Part shown: piece after piece, positions 1 to 6,808 of the stretch
Layout: each line of letters starts with the position of its first letter
Position numbering within the stretch: the first letter of the stretch is position 1
NCBI RefSeq assembly: GCF_004138405.1
Contig: NZ_PRLL01000006.1
Coordinates: 1-23,288 of the forward strand
DNA length: 23,288 nucleotides
Direction: 5' to 3'
DNA from: Candidatus Nanosyncoccus nanoralicus
Lineage (GTDB): Bacteria > Patescibacteriota > Saccharimonadia > Saccharimonadales > Saccharimonadaceae
The notes under the pieces: model-generated
Told to the model about the DNA's origin: nothing
Database searches by the model: none
The model's input: only the letters and a program-made list of their open reading frames with translations
Position numbers and translations under genes: made by a program

Positions 1-2
1 GC

Positions 3-1211
3 TTTGACGTTCGCAAGATTATGGATGAAGGAAAAATCCTTGTCGTTAATCTCTCAAAAGGTCTCATAGGTGAAGACAATGCAGGTATCCTAGGCTCCTT
101 CTTAGTTACCAAAATTCAGCTTGCTGCCATGTCGCGCTCTGATATTCCAGACGTCTCAAAACGCCGCCCGTTCTATCTATACGTTGATGAGTTCCAAAAC
201 TTTGCCACCGATTCATTCTCCGTCATTCTCTCTGAAGCCCGCAAGTATGGCCTAAACCTCACCGTGGCCAACCAGTACATTGCTCAGATGACCGACTCTG
301 TACGTGACGCTGTCTTTGGCAACGTCGGTACCACCATCTCCTTCCGTGTTTCCGCCGATGACGCACCAATCCTAGTCAAACAATTCGAACCAACCTTTGA
401 CAGTTCTGATTTAATCCAAATGAATAACCGTCACTTTGTGATCTCCATGATTATTAATGGCGAAAAAGCGCCAGCCTTCTCTGCAACCACACTCAACATC
501 CCTCAAGCCTCCACAGATAACCTAGATGCAATCATTACCAACTCTCGCAATCTCTTCTCTAGAGCTCGTGCCGATGTCGAGGCTGAAATTCGTGCCACTA
601 TCGAACAGAGTGAAAAATACAAGAAAGAACTCTCCGATTCTGGCCGCCAGCCCCATAAAGAAGATACTACCACGATCCAAAACACTTCCCCCACTCAACC
701 TAAGCCTGCCTTCATCAAAGAATCCAGTTATCAAACCTTTAAAAAAATCTCACCTAATACCGCCGCAGGGAAGGACTCAATGACCCTCAAGGATCTAGGT
801 AATGTCCTTAAGCAGATGGATTCCGTTACGCCAATTACCTCTAATGGTGTCAAGTCTGCTACAGAATTAACTCGCGAACAGGAAAAGACAACGCCTAAAA
901 AGCCCGTGGAGCAGGGAAATACTAATATTAGTAATTCAAAACACAGCCAAAAGAATAAAAAACCCTTTAATAAGAACAAAAAGAAGCCCAATTTTGAATC
1001 AGTGCCACTCACTCCGATCGTCAGTCCTTCACACGCTACTGAGGCCCCACGTAAAACAAATTTCGCTTCCGACCTTCATGATGGACATCCTGGCTTTGCA
1101 ACCAGCCAAAATCTGCCAGGGAAGCATCAATTAGGCGAAAACGGTTTTCGTCAGAATCTACAGGGAAGTAACAGTTCCCCAGATAGTGGGTATTTCTCTA
1201 TCCACCATTAA
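3..1211 (+). CDS. VirD4/TraG-like type IV coupling ATPase, C-terminal part (5' truncated by window)
   Basis: The reading frame is open from the left edge (FDVRKIMDEGK...), so this is the 3' part of a longer gene. The first roughly 165 visible residues match the C-terminal half of TraG/TrwB/VirD4-type conjugative ATPases. A hydrophobic strand ends in the Walker B motif (LYVDEFQNF), followed by SEARKYGLNLTVANQY, the sensor-like segment typical of this family, then a GNVGTTISFRVSADDA region. These ATPases couple DNA or protein substrates to a type IV secretion channel at the inner membrane. From about residue 190 to the end the protein is low-complexity and rich in Lys, Pro, Asn and Ser (KKPFNKNKKKPN), probably a disordered cytoplasmic tail. 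It is the only supported rightward gene, and its coding strand is C-rich in the stretch I counted. The family call is firm; the substrate and transfer machinery are not visible. Confidence 0.8.
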   Translation, partial: FDVRKIMDEGKILVVNLSKGLIGEDNAGILGSFLVTKIQLAAMSRSDIPDVSKRRPFYLYVDEFQNFATDSFSVILSEARKYGLNLTVANQYIAQMTDSVRDAVFGNVGTTISFRVSADDAPILVKQFEPTFDSSDLIQMNNRHFVISMIINGEKAPAFSATTLNIPQASTDNLDAIITNSRNLFSRARADVEAEIRATIEQSEKYKKELSDSGRQPHKEDTTTIQNTSPTQPKPAFIKESSYQTFKKISPNTAAGKDSMTLKDLGNVLKQMDSVTPITSNGVKSATELTREQEKTTPKKPVEQGNTNISNSKHSQKNKKPFNKNKKKPNFESVPLTPIVSPSHATEAPRKTNFASDLHDGHPGFATSQNLPGKHQLGENGFRQNLQGSNSSPDSGYFSIHH

Positions 1212-1242
1212 CAAAAAACACCCCTCCAAGGGGTGTTTTTTG
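1212..1242 (+). terminator. Rho-independent terminator after the coupling ATPase
   Basis: A perfect 14-bp stem (1212-1225 with 1229-1242) carries a CCA loop and a six-T run on the 3' arm. It begins immediately after the TAA stop. The A-run on the 5' arm makes it potentially bidirectional. Confidence 0.92.
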
Positions 1243-1277
1243 TTATCTCATAACTTTACTTCTGTTTTTAAGAACCA

Positions 1278-1329
1278 ACTCTTCTCTACCCCTGTTAGGA
1301 ACTAATCATACTCTTCTCTACCCCTGTTA
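1278..1329. repeat. 20-bp direct repeat pair
   Basis: ACTCTTCTCTACCCCTGTTA occurs at 1278-1297 and again at 1310-1329, a 32-bp period. A shorter copy of the core lies at 1882-1892. Function is unknown. Confidence 0.85.
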
Positions 1330-1814
1330 TCTACTTATTATTTCTATAATTACCCCAGCAAACACTCTTATGTTAAACAGGAAAGAGTCATGTATATAAT
1401 TATCTATTCCAAACCACTAACGTGGCTCCTAGAACCTCTCATGGCGTCAGAGCTTACCGGAAGACTACATAGCATGAGAGACTCCTACATTACGACCCAA
1501 TTTTTGACTGTGATCCAATTTTTAATTTATTTTAAACGTATAGTTAATCGTTTTTTGTCCATATTTACAATGTCGTACAATAACTATTTTACGACGCACT
1601 AGATTAAGAAACCAGCTGGACCCATAGAACCACATGTGCATCTATATATCACCATTGCCCCTACATAGCTAACTCAAATATCTATCTCCAAACTAATCCA
1701 CTTACTGTTACCCCTTAAACTAGACAAAAAATCAGCAGGAAAACACTTCATTTTCGATTTTTAAACCTTTATTAATTCATAAATATACCTATAAACTACC
1801 GCTCATATCTGTTA

Positions 1815-1875
1815 GAACTCGTGCAATTCTCAATAATTCCGAAAAACCGGAGAAGAGCTCCAGAATTGCGAGCTC
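1815..1875. repeat. Imperfect inverted repeat with an inner hairpin
   Basis: GCAATTCT (1823-1830) pairs exactly with AGAATTGC (1862-1869). The outer arms GAACTC (1815-1820) and GAGCTC (1870-1875) extend the stem with one mismatch and a 2-nt bulge. The loop can form a second small hairpin (TTCCG with CGGAG, one G-T pair). There is no T-run, so it does not look like a terminator. Confidence 0.5.
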
Positions 1876-2124
1876 AAACCCACCCCTGTTAGCATCCATT
1901 TTTTCACAAATTTCTCTGTGAAAACTCGCTTTTTGGTCAGATTTCACGGATTTTTAAGCCAAAATTCACTTTTTCCTCTTTCCCTTGTCTAAGCCTTTCC
2001 CCATCTCTTTTCGCAAAGAAATCAGTCCATCCGCCGGTCAGATCTTAATATCATTTTTTCTATAAAAAACTGCTTTTTGTTTGTTTCCCTATCTCCGAAC
2101 AAAAACCGAACAATACAGCAAGAA

Positions 2125-2155
2125 ATAAATAAGGCACACTAGGCACCTTATTTAT
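2125..2155 (-). terminator. Probable terminator of infB
   Basis: A 10-bp inverted repeat (ATAAATAAGG at 2125-2134, CCTTATTTAT at 2146-2155) lies just beyond the infB stop. The loop is 11 nt and the T-rich stretch follows on the minus strand. It is AT-rich and weaker than the other terminators in this window. Confidence 0.55.
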
Positions 2156-2166
2156 CGATTGATCTT

Positions 2167-3942
2167 CTAAAGCTTTTTCTTCCTTAGCTCCCTTGTAAAG
2201 AATTTCACACGGTCGCCAATCTCGATCACAAGCCTCTTCTCCAGCTTAAAGGCAATACCACCAGTCTCACCAGCCACCAGTTCGTTGACCTGCATTTTCT
2301 CCTTCTGCACTGAATCCACTTCCACCTCGCCAATCAGCTCTTTCTCATGATAGACACGACCAAACATTCCTGCATTAACACGACCAGTCAAAACTTCTCC
2401 ACCAGCAATAATTGCCGTACGTTCAGTCCTAAACACCCCTTTAATCTTCATTTCACCAGTCTCTTCCTCGACCACCTCATCATCAAGCAGTTGTTCCATT
2501 GACTGTTTTGCATCATCAAGCAACTCATAGATCACCCGGTAATTACGAATTTCTACACCATCTCTTGCCGCTAACTTCACAATATTAGTTGGGATATTTA
2601 CATTGAAGCCATAAATCACCGTATTGTCTCCCTCAGCCATATAGACGTCATTTTCCGTCACATCACCTACGCCAGAAGACACAATATTTAGAGAAATTTC
2701 GCCCTTTGTGTCGATCATCTTTAACGAATCCACCACAGAGGTCACTGAACCTAGCACATCGCCCTTAATAATTACGTTGAAGACTTTTGAGTTATCTGCA
2801 GTATTCATCATCCTTAATAGATCCGACGAAGTCACATTTGCTGAAGCCGTTTCAGAGGCCTCAGCCTGTGCATTCAAAAGCGCCTGCTTCCTAGCTGTTT
2901 TTTCATCTTTTACCTCAATAAAGCGATCACCGAAGTTTGGTAACTCCTTAAAACCAGTTACTGTTACTGGTGTTGAAGGCGCAGCTTTTCCCTTTGGTTT
3001 TCCCCTAAAGTCCATCATTGTACGAATCTTACCATAGACACTACCAGCTACTACAAATTCTCCGGTCTTTAATTCCCCGCCAGTTACCAATAAATTAACC
3101 ACCGACCCCTTACCAATCTCCATATGTGATTCGATCACTAGCCCCTCTGCTGGAATTTCCACGTCCGCCTTCAATTCTTCAATATCGGCAGTTAATAGAA
3201 TCATATCTAGTAATTTATCCAAGTTGTCACCGCGCTTTGCTGAAATCGGCACCATCGTCACATCCCCTCCCCACTCCTCTGGCTGCAAACCGTGTTGCGC
3301 CAAATCAGCCATTGTACGTGGAATATCCGCCCCCTCACGATCAATCTTATTAATTGCTACAATAATCTTCGCATTTGCACCCTGCGCAAATTTAATCGCC
3401 TCAATTGTCTGTGGCTTCACGCCATCATCAGCCGCCACCACAATCACTACAATATCTGTTAGCATTGCCCCATGTTGACGAATCGCCGCAAAGGCCTCGT
3501 GTCCTGGTGTATCCAAGAAGGTAATCAAACGCTCATCATGTTTTAACTGATAAGCCGAAATATGCTGCGTAATACCACCAGCCTCCCCCTCTACTGTCTT
3601 CTTGTGTAGCAAAGAGTCCAGTAATGTCGTTTTACCGTGGTCAACGTGGCCCATCACAGCCACTACTGGTGGGCGCAAAACCGCCTTCTCTGATAATTCC
3701 CTGTGAAAATTCGAGGTTTTTGTCGCGGTATTCTTGCGTTCCAACCTGACATTTTCCAACTTTAATTCATCAATTATTAAACTTGCAGTATCAAAATCTA
3801 GGCGTTGATTAATTGTCGCCATAATTCCCTGCTTGAATAACTCCCCGATTAATGCGGTCACCGAAAGCCCTAACGCCTCCGCTAGTTCATCTACCGTGAT
3901 TGAGCCTGCGATCTGAATGATCTTCTCTTGGGTCTCCGCCAT
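2167..3942 (-). CDS. infB: Translation initiation factor IF-2
   Basis: This GTPase delivers initiator tRNA to the 30S subunit and promotes 70S joining. An N-terminal IF2_N domain (about residues 5-55) is followed by the G domain with GHVDHGKT (98-105), DTPGHEAF (from 144), NKID (198-201) and SAK. The C-terminal IF-2 barrel and tRNA-binding domains end in KKKL. At 591 aa it is a short IF-2 without the long variable N-terminus of proteobacterial forms. The start is set at MAETQEK because a strong Shine-Dalgarno (GGAAGGAG, 3948-3955) sits five bases upstream. An in-frame ATG ten codons earlier has no such site. It is the last gene of the rsmH to infB run and ends before a hairpin at 2125-2155. 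Confidence 0.96.
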   Translation of the reverse strand: MAETQEKIIQIAGSITVDELAEALGLSVTALIGELFKQGIMATINQRLDFDTASLIIDELKLENVRLERKNTATKTSNFHRELSEKAVLRPPVVAVMGHVDHGKTTLLDSLLHKKTVEGEAGGITQHISAYQLKHDERLITFLDTPGHEAFAAIRQHGAMLTDIVVIVVAADDGVKPQTIEAIKFAQGANAKIIVAINKIDREGADIPRTMADLAQHGLQPEEWGGDVTMVPISAKRGDNLDKLLDMILLTADIEELKADVEIPAEGLVIESHMEIGKGSVVNLLVTGGELKTGEFVVAGSVYGKIRTMMDFRGKPKGKAAPSTPVTVTGFKELPNFGDRFIEVKDEKTARKQALLNAQAEASETASANVTSSDLLRMMNTADNSKVFNVIIKGDVLGSVTSVVDSLKMIDTKGEISLNIVSSGVGDVTENDVYMAEGDNTVIYGFNVNIPTNIVKLAARDGVEIRNYRVIYELLDDAKQSMEQLLDDEVVEEETGEMKIKGVFRTERTAIIAGGEVLTGRVNAGMFGRVYHEKELIGEVEVDSVQKEKMQVNELVAGETGGIAFKLEKRLVIEIGDRVKFFTRELRKKKL

Positions 3943-4005
3943 TTTTCTCCTTCCCTGTTTTTTGCCCATCATAAGAAACAGGCTTAATGCGTAAAAATTA
4001 CTCTT

Positions 4006-4014
4006 ATTTTACCA
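4006..4014 (-). promoter_or_regulatory. Extended -10 promoter candidate for infB
   Basis: The minus strand reads TGGTAAAAT, a TGn plus -10 hexamer, about 64 bases upstream of the infB ATG at 3942. No good -35 lies at 17 bp. The same TATGGTA core precedes ftsI and parA. Confidence 0.45.
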
Positions 4015-4060
4015 TATTTATAGAGAATAAGAAAATGCCAAAGTTTAAAATAAGCTTAAA

Positions 4061-4477
4061 CTAATCTGCATAACCAGCCACGTGTGCAGTTTCCATATTG
4101 GCTGCCACTGTTGACTTTGCGTTCTTTGCGATTGAATTAAGTCTTTCCTGTTCAACTTTTAAATCATCGCGCTCAGCTTCAAGATTAGCAATTTGTGCAT
4201 CCATTGCACTCATTTTATAATCATAAGTTGTCACCTTAGATTGCTCAGAGACATAAAATAAGCCAATCATAAATACTTCGATTACTAAAATTGCAATTGC
4301 TGAAATTCGCCCAATTCCCCTCGCCTGATGTCGCACCGTATTGCGATTACGTGAATATCCAGAGCTCACTGCATTCGCAAGGTAGCTAGTCCGAGGACGC
4401 TCGCTCACATTGCGCATATTCATTCCACGTAAATTGCCAAACCCCTGTTGTCGCACAGTTCTCGCTCCACTCTGCAT
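4061..4477 (-). CDS. FtsL/DivIC-like septum protein
   Basis: This is a 138-aa bitopic membrane protein: an Arg-rich cytoplasmic N-terminus (1-56), one membrane segment (about 57-76, ISAIAILVIEVFMIGLFYV) and an extracytoplasmic coiled coil (about 84-118, MDAQIANLEAERDDLKVEQERL). That layout and the position after rsmH are those of FtsL, which pairs with a DivIC/FtsB-like partner and FtsQ to activate FtsW-FtsI. Sequence identity in this family is low, so the call rests on topology and synteny. The cytoplasmic tail is longer than in many FtsL proteins. A GCGAGGAAA ribosome-binding site precedes the ATG. The upstream 500 bases, normally a few bases in such clusters, hold a 21-codon ORF and a structured RNA candidate. 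Confidence 0.65.
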   Translation of the reverse strand: MQSGARTVRQQGFGNLRGMNMRNVSERPRTSYLANAVSSGYSRNRNTVRHQARGIGRISAIAILVIEVFMIGLFYVSEQSKVTTYDYKMSAMDAQIANLEAERDDLKVEQERLNSIAKNAKSTVAANMETAHVAGYAD

Positions 4478-4599
4478 TTGTTTTCCTCGCTTTTTGTTTT
4501 CAAAAAAACTCTCGCTAAAATCTTCTCAGCAAAATAAAGGTTTTAATTAGAGTTTTTAATTTTTGTTATTTTTTGTTTTGTTTTGTTTTTTGTTTTTTG

Positions 4600-4806
4600 G
4601 GTCGGAGTGCCTTCGTTTAGCGAATTTACCCCGTCATAGACCGAAACCCCTTATTAGCCGCACCACCGCATCGCTAATAAGAGCTTTCGGGAAGGTCATA
4701 TCTTTTTTGTTAAACACTTATCCCAGTTGACTTAACAACCGTGTCGGGACGCCGTCGTTTCCGAAAGTTTCCCGATAGCAGACCCCGAAGGGTCTGATGC
4801 ATCCAA
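4600..4806 (-). ncRNA. Candidate structured RNA between rsmH and the ftsL-like gene (family unknown)
   Basis: This block is visibly more GC-rich than its A/T-rich flanks. On the minus strand it folds into several helices. The ends pair (GGATGC with GCA-c-TCC). CAGACCC-TTCG-GGGTCTG makes a 7-bp stem with a cUUCGg tetraloop. TCGGGA and TCCCGA enclose about 20 nt. CTTATTAGC pairs with GCTAATAAG (4673-4681 with 4650-4658), extended by CCGAAA with TTTCGG. TTCG-ctaaa-CGAA is a last small hairpin. The UUCG loop supports the minus strand. No RNase P, tmRNA, SRP, group I core or common riboswitch signature was found by eye. An A-rich unstructured stretch follows, then the ftsL-like gene, so it could be a leader or an independent RNA. 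Confidence 0.5.
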
Positions 4807-4848
4807 AATTAAGGTCTTAAAGACTTAAGTTTAGATTATTTATTTTCC

Positions 4849-4914
4849 CTAGCGAAAATTAACTTTGATTTTCTGTGCTCGAGATGAGTTTTTGACAATG
4901 ATTTGCTTTGGCAT
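4849..4914 (-). CDS. 21-residue basic small ORF with strong ribosome-binding site
   Basis: ATG to TAG encodes 21 residues beginning MPKQIIVKNS and ending KVNFR, with six Lys/Arg and no Asp or Glu. AAGGAGG lies four bases upstream, the best Shine-Dalgarno in this part of the window, and the stretch between rsmH and this ORF is otherwise uninformative. It sits about 78 nt downstream of the rsmH stop and directly before the structured RNA candidate. It could be a real microprotein, a leader peptide controlling the downstream RNA and ftsL-like gene, or chance. I recognise no family. Confidence 0.4.
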   Translation of the reverse strand: MPKQIIVKNSSRAQKIKVNFR

Positions 4915-4992
4915 ATTGCCTCCTTTTTATTTTTATTTTTATCATCCCAAAAACCATCGGCCCGTCCCCGTTCAGTCTAGTTTAGTTGTCTA

Positions 4993-5871
4993 CTAAATTT
5001 TTCTAGCTGCCCTCAGTTTTGCGCTTCTAGCCCTTGGATTGATAACTAATTCATCCATGCCCGCAACAATTGGTGTTTTATTCAAAATCTCTAACTCTGA
5101 TTCCCTTCCCAGTGAACTTACCTCTTTAAAGTACTGTTTCACCAGCCTATCTTCTAAGCTATGAAAAGTAATTATCGCAATGCGTCCACCTGGTTTCAGT
5201 AATTTCGGAATCAACGGTAAAGTTTTTTCGATCAAGGTTAATTCTTCATTTACAGCAATTCTGATTGCTTGAAAAACTTTGGTTGCTGGGTGCTTGCCAT
5301 ACCATCCTTTCGGACTTAAGGCTTCCGCCAGCTCCTTCGTAGTTTTCCATGGCCGGTTATACACAATTTCTCTCGCATGTTTTCTAGCCAGTCCCGATGA
5401 TTCTTCCCCATATTGCTCAAAAATCTCAATTAGCCTTTTTTCTGACCAATGGTTTACAATCGTCTCCGCCGACAAGTCTTGTGTTTGATCCATTCGCATA
5501 TCCAGCGCCCCCTCATGCATAAATGAAAAACCTCGCTCTGAATTATCCAGTTGCGGTGAAGATACCCCAAAATCAGCTAAAATCATATCAAAAGTTTTTC
5601 CACACTCGATTAAAGACTGCGCCGCATTATAAAAATCTTCATGCAATAGTTTTATATCAAATTCACCCTCAGGGTACTTCTCTGATAGGACCTTAATTGT
5701 ATTCTCGTCTCGGTCCACTAGAACCGATTCTTTATAATTCCGCGTAACCGCCAAAATCTTTCCCGCATGACCTGCATATCCCGCCGTCAAATCTAAATAT
5801 GATTCACCCGGATTCGGTTGCAAAGTCTCGAGAACTTCTGATAGTAACACTGGTTTATGAAGCTCTTCCAT
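4993..5871 (-). CDS. rsmH: 16S rRNA (cytosine-1402 N4)-methyltransferase RsmH
   Basis: RsmH (MraW) uses S-adenosylmethionine to methylate N4 of C1402 in the 16S decoding centre. The N-terminus HKPVLLSEVLETL is the family start. The SAM-binding loop reads DLTAGYAGHAGKIL, a variant of the usual D-T-G-GGH pattern. Further family blocks are DFGVSSPQLDNSERGFSF, LDMRMD, IAIITFHSLEDRLVKQYF and the C-terminal NPRARSAKLRAAR. At 292 aa it is close to the usual length. It opens the rsmH, small ORF, ftsL-like, infB run; mraZ, its usual upstream neighbour, is absent. A TATAAT box ends six bases before the ATG, so the mRNA is probably leaderless. The AGGAG in between is too close to the ATG to work as a normal Shine-Dalgarno. 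Confidence 0.96.
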   Translation of the reverse strand: MEELHKPVLLSEVLETLQPNPGESYLDLTAGYAGHAGKILAVTRNYKESVLVDRDENTIKVLSEKYPEGEFDIKLLHEDFYNAAQSLIECGKTFDMILADFGVSSPQLDNSERGFSFMHEGALDMRMDQTQDLSAETIVNHWSEKRLIEIFEQYGEESSGLARKHAREIVYNRPWKTTKELAEALSPKGWYGKHPATKVFQAIRIAVNEELTLIEKTLPLIPKLLKPGGRIAIITFHSLEDRLVKQYFKEVSSLGRESELEILNKTPIVAGMDELVINPRARSAKLRAARKI

Positions 5872-5877
5872 GCTCCT

Positions 5878-5886
5878 ATTATATCA
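5878..5886 (-). promoter_or_regulatory. Extended -10 promoter immediately before rsmH
   Basis: The minus strand reads TGATATAAT, a TGn extended -10 with a consensus hexamer (5878-5883). Only six bases separate it from the ATG at 5871, so transcription would begin at or next to the start codon. No -35 consensus is evident. Confidence 0.6.
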
Positions 5887-6198
5887 AAGACTTATATTCT
5901 CTGTTATATAGAAGCTCTTTAGTTTGAGATCGCTCAACTAGAAATTTCAGCGTGTTTGTGTTTGTATGTTTTTTGTTTAAAATTTCTAAACAATAAATGC
6001 TGCTATAGTTTTATCCAGTGCAAAACTAAATATATGACTATAACCGTTGAGAGACTTATTGTGTAGGTTGTTTGTTGAGTTAATTGGGAGGTGTTTATAG
6101 ATGTACTAATGGTTTTGATGACGCGTTTCCTAAACGCGCGCCAAGACTCCTAGTTGACCGACCTCAAACATTTTTTAATGTGCCAAAAAGACCGCTTT

Positions 6199-6279
6199 TT
6201 AACTATTGTTCTTCTTTACCAAGCGAATTACTTCGTAATCTTGATTATCTTCTAAATTCTTCTTCGCTTGATTACTCAT
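6199..6279 (-). CDS. Doubtful 26-residue small ORF
   Basis: ATG to TAA gives a highly charged peptide (MSNQAKKNLEDNQDYEVIRL...). The amino-acid mix looks protein-like, but the upstream AGATGAAAA is a poor ribosome-binding site and no promoter is clear. It lies beside the DnaA-box cluster, and a short AAAAAG/CTTTTT hairpin follows. Reported only as a possibility. Confidence 0.2.
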   Translation of the reverse strand: MSNQAKKNLEDNQDYEVIRLVKKNNS

Positions 6280-6314
6280 TGTTTTTCATCTTTTTGTTTG
6301 TGGTTTTTGTTTTG

Positions 6315-6525
6315 TTATCCACTGACCTTAGTTTAGCGCCATTAACTACATAATGCAAGTGCTTTTTAAATATTTTTTCCAACTTTTTCAACTTACTTTT
6401 CCACATGTTTATATATTATGCAAATATTCCCCCGTTATCCACAACTCGGTCATTGTAATCTCACCCCTATTATTTTGTAGCATTTCATTTATTCACTTTT
6501 CCACAACTGTGTAAAACTTTCCACT
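6315..6525 (+). promoter_or_regulatory. DnaA-box cluster
   Basis: Boxes in the same orientation are TTATCCACt (6315-6323), TTTTCCACA (6397-6405), TTATCCACA (6435-6443, exact consensus) and TTTTCCACA (6497-6505), with a weaker CTTTCCACT at 6517-6525. The setting is very AT-rich. This is the look of a DnaA-binding region such as an origin or a DnaA titration or control site. Strand composition argues against a bidirectional origin here, because the plus strand stays mostly C-rich on both sides in the lines I sampled. Confidence 0.55.
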
Positions 6526-6764
6526 CTCCTCTATAAATTTTTTAATAATTTTAATTCCCCCCTCTTGCATATTATTATTTTCATTATATAAAAATCCGAA
6601 CACATCAAACTTGAACCGAACGTGTTTTAATCATTTAGGTACTTGTATTTTTAATTAATTATTGCAAAATAAATTATCTCCCTAGCATCTAAAAACCGAA
6701 CAGGAATTACTACTGGTTTAAGACTTTATTCTTCACCTATTTTCTATAACTAATCTCCACCAAC

Positions 6765-6790
6765 AAAAAACCGGACTTTTGCTCCGGTTT
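6765..6790 (-). terminator. Rho-independent terminator of the ftsI-ftsQ operon
   Basis: AAACCGGA (6768-6775) pairs with TCCGGTTT (6783-6790), an 8-bp stem with a 7-nt loop. On the minus strand it is followed by a T-run (6765-6770). It lies 18 bases past the ftsQ stop. Confidence 0.9.
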
Positions 6791-6808
6791 ACCCCTCTAT
6801 ATACCCCC

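Larger units (their letters stand above)
1243..2124. other. Intergenic region between convergent genes, with short repeats and an imperfect hairpin
   Basis: No convincing gene is visible in this stretch of about 880 bases. It holds a 20-bp exact direct repeat (1278-1297 and 1310-1329) whose core ACCCCTGTTAG recurs at 1882-1892. It also has an imperfect inverted repeat at 1815-1875 and two CCGAAC motifs at 2095-2100 and 2106-2111. A 70-codon open frame at 1390-1602 (+) has a plausible AGGAAAG upstream but no recognisable product and unremarkable composition. The region separates the rightward ATPase from the leftward infB unit. Confidence 0.6.
5887..6764. other. Gene-poor intergenic region between rsmH and the ftsQ terminator
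   Basis: This AT-rich stretch of about 880 bases has no convincing gene. It contains the DnaA-box cluster (6315-6525), a 7-bp perfect hairpin with a 3-nt loop at 6122-6138, three CCGAAC motifs (6596, 6616, 6696) and a doubtful 26-codon minus-strand ORF at 6199-6279. A rightward open frame at 6084-6353 lacks a clear start and any recognisable product. Confidence 0.6.

Noticed and set aside
1390..1602. 70-codon rightward open frame with AGGAAAG upstream
   Set aside because: No recognisable family, mixed codon use and no promoter or terminator of its own. The ribosome-binding site alone is not enough.
4697..4799. Two short minus-strand open frames inside the structured RNA (starting MHQTLRG and MTFPKAL)
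   Set aside because: No ribosome-binding sites; they overlap strong stems and look like by-products of the GC-rich structure.
4600..4806. RNase P RNA, tmRNA, SRP RNA or group I intron as identity of the structured block
   Set aside because: The conserved cores (GAGGAAAGTC, the tRNA-like T-loop end, the GGAAGGAAGC-type SRP loop, paired P7 strands) were not found on either strand. AAGATATGACC resembles a group I S element, but no matching R element was found.
6100..6165. Possible tRNA with a CCT anticodon arm (CGCGT-TTCCTAA-ACGCG)
   Set aside because: The anticodon-like arm is good, but there is no T-arm GTTCGA motif and no acceptor stem could be paired.
6084..6353. Rightward open frame of 89 codons upstream of rsmH
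   Set aside because: It needs a TTG start, runs into a T-rich hydrophobic end and overlaps the DnaA-box region; composition looks non-coding.
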